Below are positions 52,148-60,646 of a stretch of DNA of 64,000 nucleotides, in pieces. The stretch spans positions 620,001 to 684,000 of the forward strand of contig NZ_BAABIA010000001.1 of the NCBI RefSeq assembly GCF_039542385.1. The letters are read 5' to 3'. The DNA is from Prosthecobacter algae (GTDB taxonomy: Bacteria; Verrucomicrobiota; Verrucomicrobiia; Verrucomicrobiales; Verrucomicrobiaceae). The translations under genes and the position numbers were made by a program. The notes under the pieces are model-generated. The model searched no databases. It had not been told where the DNA came from and saw only the letters and a program-made list of their open reading frames with translations. Numbering within the stretch: the stretch's first letter is position 1; each line of letters opens with the position of its first letter.

Positions 52148-53614
52148 ATGCCACCCCCGTCAGGCATCACTCCGCCAGCCTCGGACATCGTCACCCTCAG
52201 TCTCATCTCGCATACAAATGCGGGCAAGACCACGCTCGCCCGTACGCTCCTGCGCCGGGACGTGGGGGAGGTGCGGGATGCCGCGCATGTGACGCTCTTT
52301 AATGAGTCCTACACTTTGTTAGAAGAGGACGCGCGGCTGCTGCGGCTGTGGGACACACCCGGCTTTGGCGACAGCGCACGCTTATTAAAGAGACTGCAAC
52401 GCGAGCGCAATCCTGTGCTGTGGTTCCTTTCCCAATCCTGGGACCGCCTTACCGACAAGCCTCTCTGGTGCAGCCAGCAGGCGCTGAAGAATGTGCGCGA
52501 TGAGGCCGATGTGGTCCTCTATCTGGTGAATGCCACTGAGCCGCCTGAAGTCGCCGCCTACATTACGCCTGAGATGGAAATCCTGGGCTGGACCGGCAAA
52601 CCGGTGCTGGTGCTGCTGAACCAGACCGGGCCTCTGGAATCGAAAGAAACCGATGAGGCTGAGATGGCGGCGTGGCGCGAACATCTCAAGAGCTACACTT
52701 TTGTCCGCGATGTGCTGCGCATGGATGCCTTTGCCCGCTGCTGGGTGCAGGAAGATCGGCTCATGGATTCTCTCGCACCGTTGCTCGCGGAACGGAAGGC
52801 GGATGCCTTCAAGCACCTGAAGCGTGCCTGGCATCAGCGCAATGTGGATGTCTTTCGCCAGTCTTGCCGCGTGTTATCCGAGTTGCTCACCGCGGCAGTG
52901 CTGGATGGCGTGGCAGTGCGCAATGAAACCTTGCTGGAGCGGGTAGGCATTGGCCGTTCCGATCTGAACAAAGAATACCAGGAGGCCCGTGAAAAGCTGG
53001 CCACCCAATTGGCCGACCGAATCACCGCAGCGACGAACTCCCTCATCCGTCTGCATGGGCTGGAAGGAGAGTCGGCACGTGCGCTCGGGGCACTGGCCAA
53101 AGATCAGTTTCACACACCGCAGCCGGTGCCAGAAGCCATCTGGAGCGTGGTGGGCAGCGTGGCGGGCGGGGCCATGGGTGGTCTCATTGCAGACTTGAAG
53201 ATGGGCGGCATGACCTTTGGTGGCGGGGCTTTGCTCGGCGGTCTCGCCGCCGGGCTTGGTGCTTATGCCTTGATCAAGAGTTACAACCTCGTGCGTGGTG
53301 GTGATCATCGTCTGCACTGGTCACGTGAGCACTTCCGCGAGCAGGTGCGTTTGGCGATGCTCACTTATCTTGCCGTGGCTCACTTTGGCCGTGGCCGTGG
53401 TGAATGGCAGGAGTGTGTGGAGCCTGCGCATTGGAATCAGATCGTCGAGCAAGTGCTCGATGAACACGGCGATGGTGTGGACCGTTTATGGAAAGAAGGT
53501 GTGGAGAAAGGGGCGATGCCCGATGCTCTTTCGAAGTCCGCCTTGCCGCTGGTCAACGACTGCCTCTCATGCACGCTCACACGCTTGTATCCTGATGTGA
53601 TGTTTGATGCATGA
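52148..53614 (+). CDS. DUF3482-type GTPase
   Basis: A 488-residue protein. The N-terminal ~190 residues form an Era-like GTPase domain: G1 SHTNAGKTTL (residues ~21-30), G3 DTPGFGD, and a G4 position read as NQTG (LLNQTGPL), which lacks the canonical NKxD Lys. The C-terminal part is helical, with a Gly-rich hydrophobic hairpin (GSVAGGAMGGLIADLKMGGM, GGGALLGGLAAGLGAYALI; residues ~335-378) that may insert into membranes, as in the DUF3482 family. In proteobacteria this family usually sits beside a DUF2868 gene; none is here. Start ATG at 52148. Confidence 0.85.
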   Translation: MPPPSGITPPASDIVTLSLISHTNAGKTTLARTLLRRDVGEVRDAAHVTLFNESYTLLEEDARLLRLWDTPGFGDSARLLKRLQRERNPVLWFLSQSWDRLTDKPLWCSQQALKNVRDEADVVLYLVNATEPPEVAAYITPEMEILGWTGKPVLVLLNQTGPLESKETDEAEMAAWREHLKSYTFVRDVLRMDAFARCWVQEDRLMDSLAPLLAERKADAFKHLKRAWHQRNVDVFRQSCRVLSELLTAAVLDGVAVRNETLLERVGIGRSDLNKEYQEAREKLATQLADRITAATNSLIRLHGLEGESARALGALAKDQFHTPQPVPEAIWSVVGSVAGGAMGGLIADLKMGGMTFGGGALLGGLAAGLGAYALIKSYNLVRGGDHRLHWSREHFREQVRLAMLTYLAVAHFGRGRGEWQECVEPAHWNQIVEQVLDEHGDGVDRLWKEGVEKGAMPDALSKSALPLVNDCLSCTLTRLYPDVMFDA

Positions 53615-53687
53615 AGCTGTCATGAGGTGATCATGATGAACTGCTTCAACAGGTCTTTGAATGCCTGAGTGATCCCTTGAAACAAAG

Positions 53688-53718
53688 AGACCCTCCGGCA
53701 TGCGGAGCCGGAGGGTCT
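53688..53718 (+). terminator. Hairpin (probable terminator) downstream of the GTPase gene
   Basis: AGACCCTCCGGC and GCCGGAGGGTCT form a perfect 12-bp stem with a 7-base loop, followed by AGTTTGG. The T-tract is weak, so termination efficiency is uncertain, but position (74 bp after the stop) and stem strength are suitable. Confidence 0.65.
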
Positions 53719-54191
53719 AGTTTGGCGATCCAGCAACCAACAACAGTGAGGATCGTTTGGCACGAAAGTCTTAGCTGAGGAAGCTGCAACATCGTGGCCT
53801 GCCAAGCGCAAGGCTTCGACAGACATCCGAAGGTTAAAAAGTTTTACCCTTCCCGTCAACCCAAGGGGTTGTTTTTTGCAAAAACGTGAGGTTTTATCAT
53901 TTTTGAGATGCTTATTTTCCGTGAAACTCTGATAATTTTAGAAGAAAGGCGCTTGACAGCATTGTGGATAAATGACTGTTCATGTGAATAAGTGCAATAA
54001 GAAATGGGCCCTTTTATCCCCTATCGAGGGGATCCGTTCGGAGGAAAGATGCGTTCATTTCAGTTCGTTTTGTCCTTCTGCCCCCCACCCTTGTCGGTTT
54101 GTGGCCGGCCCAGATCCAGTCAGCGAAACTGATTGAAGATGCGCCGGACGCGCTGACGTTGGTGTCCCACCCCCAGCCAGGAATTTTTCAC
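53719..54191. other. AT-rich gap before the PQQ-propeller genes
   Basis: About 470 bp without a supportable gene. The centre (53865-53985) is much richer in A/T than the rest of the window and contains several T-runs and a TTGACA (53954-53959), with no clear -10 at 16-18 bp. TCCCC-TATCGA-GGGGA at 54017-54032 is a small palindrome. I treat it as the regulatory region of the two following genes without naming a promoter. Confidence 0.5.
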
Positions 54192-56465
54192 ATGGTTATC
54201 CCCCGCATTCACCGCACTGCCTCGTGGTCCGCACTCGCTGCGTCCCTGCTGACTTTCTCGCTCCAGGCCAATGATTGGTCCAACTGGCGCGGCCCCCTCC
54301 AAAACGGCGTGAGCCTGGAGCACTACACAGGGGCAGGCAAATTGCCCGATTCTGCCGCCTGGACCTACGATGCCCGCAGCCGTGGCACGCCAGTGATCGT
54401 GGACGGAAAGGTGATTCTTTGGGGTTATCGAGGCGAAACGAGTGATTTGATCGAACTTTTGACCGTTTTGGATGCCAAAACTGGCAAAAAGCTCTGGGAA
54501 GTGGAAATTGCCGACTACCTCAGCGATTCCATCTACAACCGCTATTCCATCGGCGCTCCGACCGTGGATCCAGAAACGAAGCGTATCTACCTCGTCAGCA
54601 ATGCCGGCGTGTTTGTCTGCTATGAGATGGATGGCAAGAAGGTGTTCGAAATCCCGCTGATGGAAGATTTCGGGCGGATGACCTTCCCAAATGCTCGTGT
54701 GGGCAGCCCAGTGATCGAGGGCGACCTGGTGATCACCCACTTCATTTTCTCCAACTGGGGAGCCGACGGTCCTGCTGCTGACCGCGCCTATGCTTTTGAT
54801 AAAAAGACGGGCGAGCTCGTCTGGTGGGCGCTTCCTGGCGTCAGCCCGCCGGTGGACAGCTCCTTCTCCACTCCAGTGCTGGAAACCCGCGATGGCAAAC
54901 GCGTGATGTATTACACCACGGGTTGCGGCCACATCGTCTGCGTGAATGCCCGCAGCGGCAAAGCCTACTGGAAGATGCCCATCTGCAAAAACGGGGTGAA
55001 TGCCTCCGTCGTGCTGCACAAGGGCAATAAGCTCATCGCCATCCACGGTGACGAGAACATCGATAGCTCTGAGAAGGGACGCATGGTCGCCATCAAGCTG
55101 CCTGAAACCCTCACCGCCCCCACGACTCCAGAAGGCACCGTTTTGACGGGTGCCGAACTCTGGCGTCTGCCCCTGGGAGCCACCAGCAGCTCCCCCGTGG
55201 TGGTTGGCGACATGCTTTATCAGCTCACCGACGGTGGCGAACTCTACTGCATCAATATCGAAACCGGCAAAGAGCTGTGGAAGAAGAAGCTCAGCAATGC
55301 GAATCTGCATTCCTCCGCCGTTTATGCCGACGGCCTGCTGTATTGCCCCATGATGGAAGGCAAGCTGGTGGTGGTGAAACCTGGCGAGACCGATGCGGAA
55401 ATCGTCCAGGAGATCAAACTCGAGGGCCAGTGCCTGGGTGCCCCCTCCATTTGTGATGGCGTGGTGTATGTCACCACGACCGAAAAGCTTTACAGCTTCC
55501 CGATTCCCAACAGCGGCATCAAGGTGGATGCGGCCCCCGTGGTGGAAATCCCGAAAGCTGGCAAGCCTGCCGCCTTGCAGATCATCCCGGCTGAAGTCGT
55601 CATCATGAACGGCAGCAAGCAGGCCTTCCGCATCCGCAGCGTGGATGCCAATGGTTTTGTCGTCAGCGAAGACGTCAAAGGCGTGAAGTGGGAATCCTTC
55701 ATCCCGCCGACAGCCAAGGTGAAAGCCTCCATGGACGCGAAGTTCAACGATGCGGGTGAATTGGTGGTGGCTGCTAATGCCAAAGAAAGCGCCGGTGCCT
55801 TTAAGGCCACTGCTGCCGACGGCACCTTCGGAACCATCCGTGGTCGTGCGCTGAAGAACCTGCCTCTGACGGAAGATTTTGAAGGCTACAACCTGGATCA
55901 GGATCAGCCTTCTGAGGGCGTGAAGTTCTCCTACCCGCCGCTGCCGTGGATCGGTGCGCGCTTCAAGTTCGACGTGCGCGAGCTCGAAGGAAACAAGGTG
56001 TTCGCCAAGACTTTTGACCGTCTGCTTTTTCAGCGTGGCACAGTCTTCGTTGCTCCGTCCCACCTGTCCAATTACACCATGCAGGCCGATGTGCGCACCG
56101 AGGGCAGCGCCCGTCTGAAATCTGACATCGGTTTCATCAACCAGCGCTACCTCATTTGCCTGCGCGGCAATGCTAACAAGCTGGAAGTCAGCTCGAACCC
56201 CGAGCGTCTGAAGGTCGAAGGCAATTTCAAGGTCTCCGCCAACACCTGGTATACCCTGAAGACCCGTGTGGATGTGAACCCCGACGGCAGTGGCGTGGTG
56301 CGTGGCAAGGTGTGGGAAAAAGGCCAGCCTGAGCCTGAAGCCTGGACCGTGGAGGCCAAGGTGGCCAAAGCCCACACCCAGGGTAGCCCCGGCATCTTTG
56401 GTTTCAGCCAGATGAATCAGAAGCGTGTGTTTCTGGACAATCTGAGCATCACTCCGAACAAGTAA
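54192..56465 (+). CDS. Exported PQQ-like beta-propeller protein
   Basis: A 757-residue secreted protein. The signal peptide covers ~1-27 (MVIPRIHRTASW start; cleavage near LQAND). From WSNWRGPLQNGVS to about residue 440 there are repeated PQQ-type blades: TVLDAKTGKKLWEVEI, AYAFDKKTGELVWWAL, YCINIETGKELWKKKL. The C-terminal third (from ~480) is different: a beta domain ending LTEDFEGYNLDQDQ ... NTWYTLKTRVDVNPDGSGVV, jelly-roll-like. Related PVC proteins are outer-membrane or periplasmic but their substrate is unknown; there is no visible haem site or alcohol dehydrogenase active-site acid assignment. Paired with the next gene, 27 bp downstream. Confidence 0.8.
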   Translation: MVIPRIHRTASWSALAASLLTFSLQANDWSNWRGPLQNGVSLEHYTGAGKLPDSAAWTYDARSRGTPVIVDGKVILWGYRGETSDLIELLTVLDAKTGKKLWEVEIADYLSDSIYNRYSIGAPTVDPETKRIYLVSNAGVFVCYEMDGKKVFEIPLMEDFGRMTFPNARVGSPVIEGDLVITHFIFSNWGADGPAADRAYAFDKKTGELVWWALPGVSPPVDSSFSTPVLETRDGKRVMYYTTGCGHIVCVNARSGKAYWKMPICKNGVNASVVLHKGNKLIAIHGDENIDSSEKGRMVAIKLPETLTAPTTPEGTVLTGAELWRLPLGATSSSPVVVGDMLYQLTDGGELYCINIETGKELWKKKLSNANLHSSAVYADGLLYCPMMEGKLVVVKPGETDAEIVQEIKLEGQCLGAPSICDGVVYVTTTEKLYSFPIPNSGIKVDAAPVVEIPKAGKPAALQIIPAEVVIMNGSKQAFRIRSVDANGFVVSEDVKGVKWESFIPPTAKVKASMDAKFNDAGELVVAANAKESAGAFKATAADGTFGTIRGRALKNLPLTEDFEGYNLDQDQPSEGVKFSYPPLPWIGARFKFDVRELEGNKVFAKTFDRLLFQRGTVFVAPSHLSNYTMQADVRTEGSARLKSDIGFINQRYLICLRGNANKLEVSSNPERLKVEGNFKVSANTWYTLKTRVDVNPDGSGVVRGKVWEKGQPEPEAWTVEAKVAKAHTQGSPGIFGFSQMNQKRVFLDNLSITPNK

Positions 56466-56492
56466 TCCTCTCTCTCTGTCTCTACCCTTTCC

Positions 56493-58124
56493 ATGAAGCT
56501 AAAATCCACCCTCCTCCTGGCGCTGTTCAGCGCTTCTGCCCTTCAGGCTGCCGACTGGTCCGAATGGGGCGGCGGCAAGAGCCGCAACATGGTGTCCGAA
56601 GAAAAAGGACTGCCGCTGGAATTCGAACCTGGGAAAAAGTACGGTCCCAAGGCCGCACCAAAGATCGCGGGTCGTCTGCGTCCGAATGCTGAAGAGGCCA
56701 ACAAAGGCCCCGGCGCTGAAGATGTGGACATGAGCACCACCAAGAACTGCCTCTGGGTGGCCAAGCTGGGTTCCCAGACCTACGGCACGCCCATCATTGC
56801 CGATGGCAAAGTCTACGTAGGCACCAACAACGAAACCCCGCGCGACCCGAAAAACATCGGTGACCGTGGCATCGTGATGTGCTTTGAAGAGAAGACTGGC
56901 AAGTTTCTCTGGCAGCTCGTTTCCCCTAAAATGGGCAGCGGCAAGGTTAATGACTGGGAGTACCTGGGCATCTGCGCCAGCCCGACCATCGTTGGCAACC
57001 GCGCTTATGTTCCTGGCAACCGCTGCCAGATCATCTGCCTGGATGTCGAAGGCATGGCCAACGGCAACGATGGCATGAAGGACGAGGCCCAGTTCATGGC
57101 AGTGCCAGACAAGGATGGCAAGCTGACCCCGGTGGAACCCGGCCCGCAGGATGCAGACATCATTTGGGTCTATGACATGTACAAGGAACTCGGCGTCTTC
57201 CAGCACAATGCCACGGCTGGTTATCCGCTGATCATTGGTGATAAGCTCTTTGCTCCGACCTGCAACGGCGTGGACTGGACGCACACCAACATTCCATCCC
57301 CACAGTCTCCCAGCTTCATCATGCTGAATGCCAACGATGGCACGCTCATGGGTGAAATGGACCATGTGGCCAGCGAGCGCGTGCTTCATTGCTCCTGGTC
57401 CAGCCCGACCTACACGGAGGTCAATGGCAAGCCGCAGATCGTCTTCGCCGCCGGCGATGGCTGGGTTTACTCCATGGCCCCGGAGACCGAGAAGAAGGAC
57501 GACTTCGACATCCTCAAGGAATACTGGCGCTATGACGCGAACCCGCCTGAGTATCGCAAAAACGATGCGGGTGAGCCGATCAAGTATGTGGAATACGACG
57601 GCCCGAGCGAGATCATCGGCACCCCTGTGGTGTATGACGGCCTCGTTTACGTTGCCATCGGCCAGGACCCTGAGCACGGTGAAGGCGTGGGCATGCTGAG
57701 CTGCATTGACCCCAAAGGCACGGGCGATCTTTCCGGTAAAGCTGTCTGGACCTTCAAAGGGATCGAGCGCTCCATCTCCACTTGCGCCGTCAAAGATGGC
57801 CTGGTTTACATCGCCGACTACACTGGCCGCCTGTTCTGCCTCGATGCCAAAACCGGCAAGGAATACTGGAAGTTCGACACCAAGGGCCACATCTGGGCCA
57901 GCCCGCTCGTCGCGGATGGCAAGGTGTACATTGGCAACGAAGAAGGCGAACTGTTCATCCTGGCCGAAGGCAAGGAGCTCAAGGAACTGAAGACCATCGA
58001 ATTCCCATCCCCTCTGCTGGGCGGTCTGGTCGCTGCCAACGGCTGCCTCTACGTCGCCACCCACACCCACCTGTATTGCTTCAAAGAAGGCGGTACCCCG
58101 GTGGAAACGGCCGGCGCTGAATAA
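56493..58124 (+). CDS. Second exported PQQ-like beta-propeller protein
   Basis: A 543-residue secreted protein (signal MKLKSTLLLALFSASALQA). Blades carry the motif Vxx(A/L)D..TGK: IVMCFEEKTGKFLWQLV, GDGWVYSMAPETEKK, LFCLDAKTGKEYWKFD. It begins ADWSEWGGGKSRNMVSEEKG, paralogous to the WSNWRGP start of the upstream gene, and ends with a short final blade. Compared with that gene it lacks the C-terminal jelly-roll. The 27-bp spacing implies one operon; a perfect terminator follows at 58149-58188. Confidence 0.8.
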   Translation: MKLKSTLLLALFSASALQAADWSEWGGGKSRNMVSEEKGLPLEFEPGKKYGPKAAPKIAGRLRPNAEEANKGPGAEDVDMSTTKNCLWVAKLGSQTYGTPIIADGKVYVGTNNETPRDPKNIGDRGIVMCFEEKTGKFLWQLVSPKMGSGKVNDWEYLGICASPTIVGNRAYVPGNRCQIICLDVEGMANGNDGMKDEAQFMAVPDKDGKLTPVEPGPQDADIIWVYDMYKELGVFQHNATAGYPLIIGDKLFAPTCNGVDWTHTNIPSPQSPSFIMLNANDGTLMGEMDHVASERVLHCSWSSPTYTEVNGKPQIVFAAGDGWVYSMAPETEKKDDFDILKEYWRYDANPPEYRKNDAGEPIKYVEYDGPSEIIGTPVVYDGLVYVAIGQDPEHGEGVGMLSCIDPKGTGDLSGKAVWTFKGIERSISTCAVKDGLVYIADYTGRLFCLDAKTGKEYWKFDTKGHIWASPLVADGKVYIGNEEGELFILAEGKELKELKTIEFPSPLLGGLVAANGCLYVATHTHLYCFKEGGTPVETAGAE

Positions 58125-58148
58125 GCTGGACTCGGTTTTCCAAATCTC

Positions 58149-58188
58149 AAAGTGGGCTAGAGGGCAACCTCTGGCCCACTTTTTTTTG
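58149..58188 (+). terminator. Rho-independent terminator after the PQQ-propeller pair
   Basis: AAGTGGGC-T-AGAGG and CCTCT-G-GCCCACTT pair around a GCAA tetraloop, followed by eight Ts. One of the strongest terminators in the window. Confidence 0.92.
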
Positions 58189-58282
58189 GCAGTATCCGAA
58201 GCCTCCAGGAAACCATCTGCCCATTTTTTAAAACTTGCTGCCGGGATGCAAGAGAGCGGCTGCGGTGTGCTTTTCACATTTC

Positions 58283-59200
58283 GTGACCCCACTCTCTCGC
58301 CGTCATTTCCTCGGTTCCGTAATGGCTATTCCTGTGATCGGCTCTCCTGCCGCCGCTCTGGCTGCATCATCCCCGACATCCTTCGAGTTTGTTTTTCTCA
58401 CGGACCCTCATATCCAGCCAGAGCTTGGTGCGGTGGAAGGAGTGAAGCAGTGCTTCGCGAAAGTGAATGAACTGAAACCTGCCTTTGTCGTCACTGGGGG
58501 CGATTTGATCATGGATGCCCTGGCCGTGGGTGAAACGCGAGTTCATCTGCAGTGGGACTTATGGGATGAAGTCATGAAGACATTGCAGCCGCAGGCTTAC
58601 CACACGATTGGCAACCACGATGTCTGCGGTTGGTCCCGCAAGGCGGTGCTCAAAAAAGACCATGCTGACTATGGCAAGAAGCTCTTTGCAGACCGATATG
58701 GAAAGGGCAGGACATACCGCAGCTTTGACCATGGCGGCTGGCACTTCATCCTGCTCGATAGCATCGCTTTGGGGGAGGATGGTGGCTACAAAGGCTGGAT
58801 TGATGATGATCAACTAGCCTGGTTGCAGGATGATCTGGAAAAGGTAGGACGGCAGACTCCCATCATTCTGGTCAGTCATATTCCTTTCTACAGTGTCTGG
58901 CATCAGGTGATCCAGGGGCCAGAGGTCACTCTAGGCCCGGGGGCTTTGGTCGGAAACGTGCGCGAGTTTCGGAAATTACTGGCTGGTTACAACCTGCGGC
59001 TTGTGCTCAGCGGTCACGGTCATATCTCCGAACGTATTCAGTTCGACAAGGTGACTTATCTGCAAGGTGGCGCGGTTAGCGGCATGTGGTGGAAGGGGCC
59101 AGTTCACGGCAACCCCGAAGGCTTTGTCCACATCACTTGCCATCAGGATGGGCGTTTTGAGGATCGTTACATAAGTTACGATTGGGCACCTCGTAAATGA
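58283..59200 (+). CDS. Tat-exported metallophosphoesterase (second)
   Basis: About 305 residues. Twin-arginine signal LSRRHFLGSV (residues 4-13), then LTDPHIQ, GGDLIMD, GNHDVCG, SHIPFYS and SGHGHISE, the five calcineurin-like blocks. I choose the GTG at 58283 (MTPLSRRHFL) because it places the Tat motif five residues from the start; TTG 58235 and GTG 58265 are alternatives upstream. The domain spacing differs from the member at 20717-21631, so they are not recent duplicates. The 170 bp after it hold nothing recognisable. Confidence 0.85.
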   Translation: MTPLSRRHFLGSVMAIPVIGSPAAALAASSPTSFEFVFLTDPHIQPELGAVEGVKQCFAKVNELKPAFVVTGGDLIMDALAVGETRVHLQWDLWDEVMKTLQPQAYHTIGNHDVCGWSRKAVLKKDHADYGKKLFADRYGKGRTYRSFDHGGWHFILLDSIALGEDGGYKGWIDDDQLAWLQDDLEKVGRQTPIILVSHIPFYSVWHQVIQGPEVTLGPGALVGNVREFRKLLAGYNLRLVLSGHGHISERIQFDKVTYLQGGAVSGMWWKGPVHGNPEGFVHITCHQDGRFEDRYISYDWAPRK

Positions 59201-59372
59201 TCCGTTCGCTAGCAGTATCCAATGCTGGGAAGCTGGGTCTGGCTGGAAATCATCGTGGCTGGAAGAGCTGATTCGATGAAGACAGCGCCGCCGATATTCC
59301 ACGGTCCGATACTGGCAATGGCTTGCCTGCTGAGGGCGTGCCAGCAGTAGGTTAACGTAGTCGAACAGGAAG

Positions 59373-60635
59373 TTAGGCCAGCCCATCCATGCCACCTGTG
59401 CTGGTGGCGAAGGCTTCCTCCTGCAGGCCGAGGCGGTGTAGGGTGCTGAGGTAGAGGTTCGGCAGCGGGTAGTTGTTCTTTTGGTCGAAGGCGAGATGCT
59501 GGCCGTGTTTGAAACCGCCTCCGGCGAAAAGCACGGGCATGTTCTTGTTGTCGTGGCTGGAGGCATTGCCCAGGTTGGAGGTCATGAGGACCATCGTCTC
59601 ATCCAGCATGGAGTCGGCCTTCAAGCGGCGCAGGAAGCCGCCCCATTCGTTGATCATGCCCTGTTCCACGATGGCAAGCTGGCGCAGCTTTTCCTCGTTC
59701 ATGCCGTGGTGGCTGAGGCCGTGGTAGCTTTCATCCACGCCATCCAGTCCGGTGACCGCATTGCCCGTGACATGCAGGGTGACAAAACGGGTGGAGTCCG
59801 TGGCGAGGGCCAGGTGAATGATGTCCAGGTAGATGCGCTCCACGGCCACCTCGTTATCGCGTGGGATTTGAGTGGGAGCCTTGGCATTGACCTTGGGCTT
59901 GGGCTTGCGGATCCACTCCTCATTGGCGACAAGGCGCTGCTCCAGGTCCCGCACACTGGTGAACCAGGCGTCTAGTTTGTCCCGGTCCCCGGCACCGACT
60001 TCACGCATGAGGGTCTTGGCCTCGGCCCCGACGACGTCCATGACGCTGCGCCCACGGCGGATCAGCTCGGTCTGCCGCTCTTGTTCAGCAGCGTTGTCGT
60101 TAACAAAAAGTTTGGCGAAGAGCTTCATCGCGTTGTTCTCCGCCGGGATCATGGCTCCGTTTTCCGTGTAGGCGGGACTGCTCTGGCTGTTGGTGTTGAG
60201 CACCAGGGATGGGAAACGAGTCTCGTGGCCCAGATGCTTGGCCATCAGTTGGTCTAGCGAGATGGTGTTTCGGGAGGTGGCTCCGCGCTGGTTGGGACAG
60301 GCCGAAAAGATGCTCCCCTCGGCGGTGTGACCACCGGAGACCCCGGGATGGGAGGAGCCGGAGATGACGGTGAAGTCCTGGCGGATGTCCTGCAGGGATT
60401 GCAGGTATTGGGAGGGCTTGTAATCACGTCCGGCGGTTTCGGGCACGAGGTGGGGATTGTGCAAACCGAGGGCGAGGCTGATGCCGACGAAACGTTTGGC
60501 CTGGCGTGCCTCTGGCACGGCGGCAAAGGCGGGAGTCATCGACTCTAGCACAGGCAGTCCCAGGGAAATGCCGAGGCCACGCAGGACGGTGCGACGCGAG
60601 AGGTGGCGCTTGGTGGTGAAGGAGGCTGAGTTCAT
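59373..60635 (-). CDS. DUF1552 Tat-exported protein
   Basis: A 420-residue protein with a Tat signal (LSRRTVLRGLG, residues ~12-22) and the DUF1552 features GISLGLPVLESMTP, GHTAEGSIF, NTISLDQLMAKHLG, SLVLNTNSQSSPAYTENGAM, YHGLSHHG and TMVLMTSNLGNASSHDNKNM, resembling an alkaline phosphatase/sulfatase-fold protein. It is translated 11 bases after the DUF1592-type gene on the same strand. Such pairs are a hallmark of planctomycetes, verrucomicrobia and myxobacteria; function unproven. Confidence 0.9.
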   Translation of the reverse strand: MNSASFTTKRHLSRRTVLRGLGISLGLPVLESMTPAFAAVPEARQAKRFVGISLALGLHNPHLVPETAGRDYKPSQYLQSLQDIRQDFTVISGSSHPGVSGGHTAEGSIFSACPNQRGATSRNTISLDQLMAKHLGHETRFPSLVLNTNSQSSPAYTENGAMIPAENNAMKLFAKLFVNDNAAEQERQTELIRRGRSVMDVVGAEAKTLMREVGAGDRDKLDAWFTSVRDLEQRLVANEEWIRKPKPKVNAKAPTQIPRDNEVAVERIYLDIIHLALATDSTRFVTLHVTGNAVTGLDGVDESYHGLSHHGMNEEKLRQLAIVEQGMINEWGGFLRRLKADSMLDETMVLMTSNLGNASSHDNKNMPVLFAGGGFKHGQHLAFDQKNNYPLPNLYLSTLHRLGLQEEAFATSTGGMDGLA

Positions 60636-60646
60636 GGGGGGAGGGA

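Noticed and set aside
53620..53859. 79-codon minus-strand open frame after the GTPase gene
   Set aside because: It overlaps the hairpin at 53688-53718, has no recognisable start context or family, and its composition is not convincing.
54120..56375. A 751-codon open frame antisense to the first PQQ-propeller gene
   Set aside because: Composition is atypical for protein and the sense strand shows a signal peptide and conserved blades.
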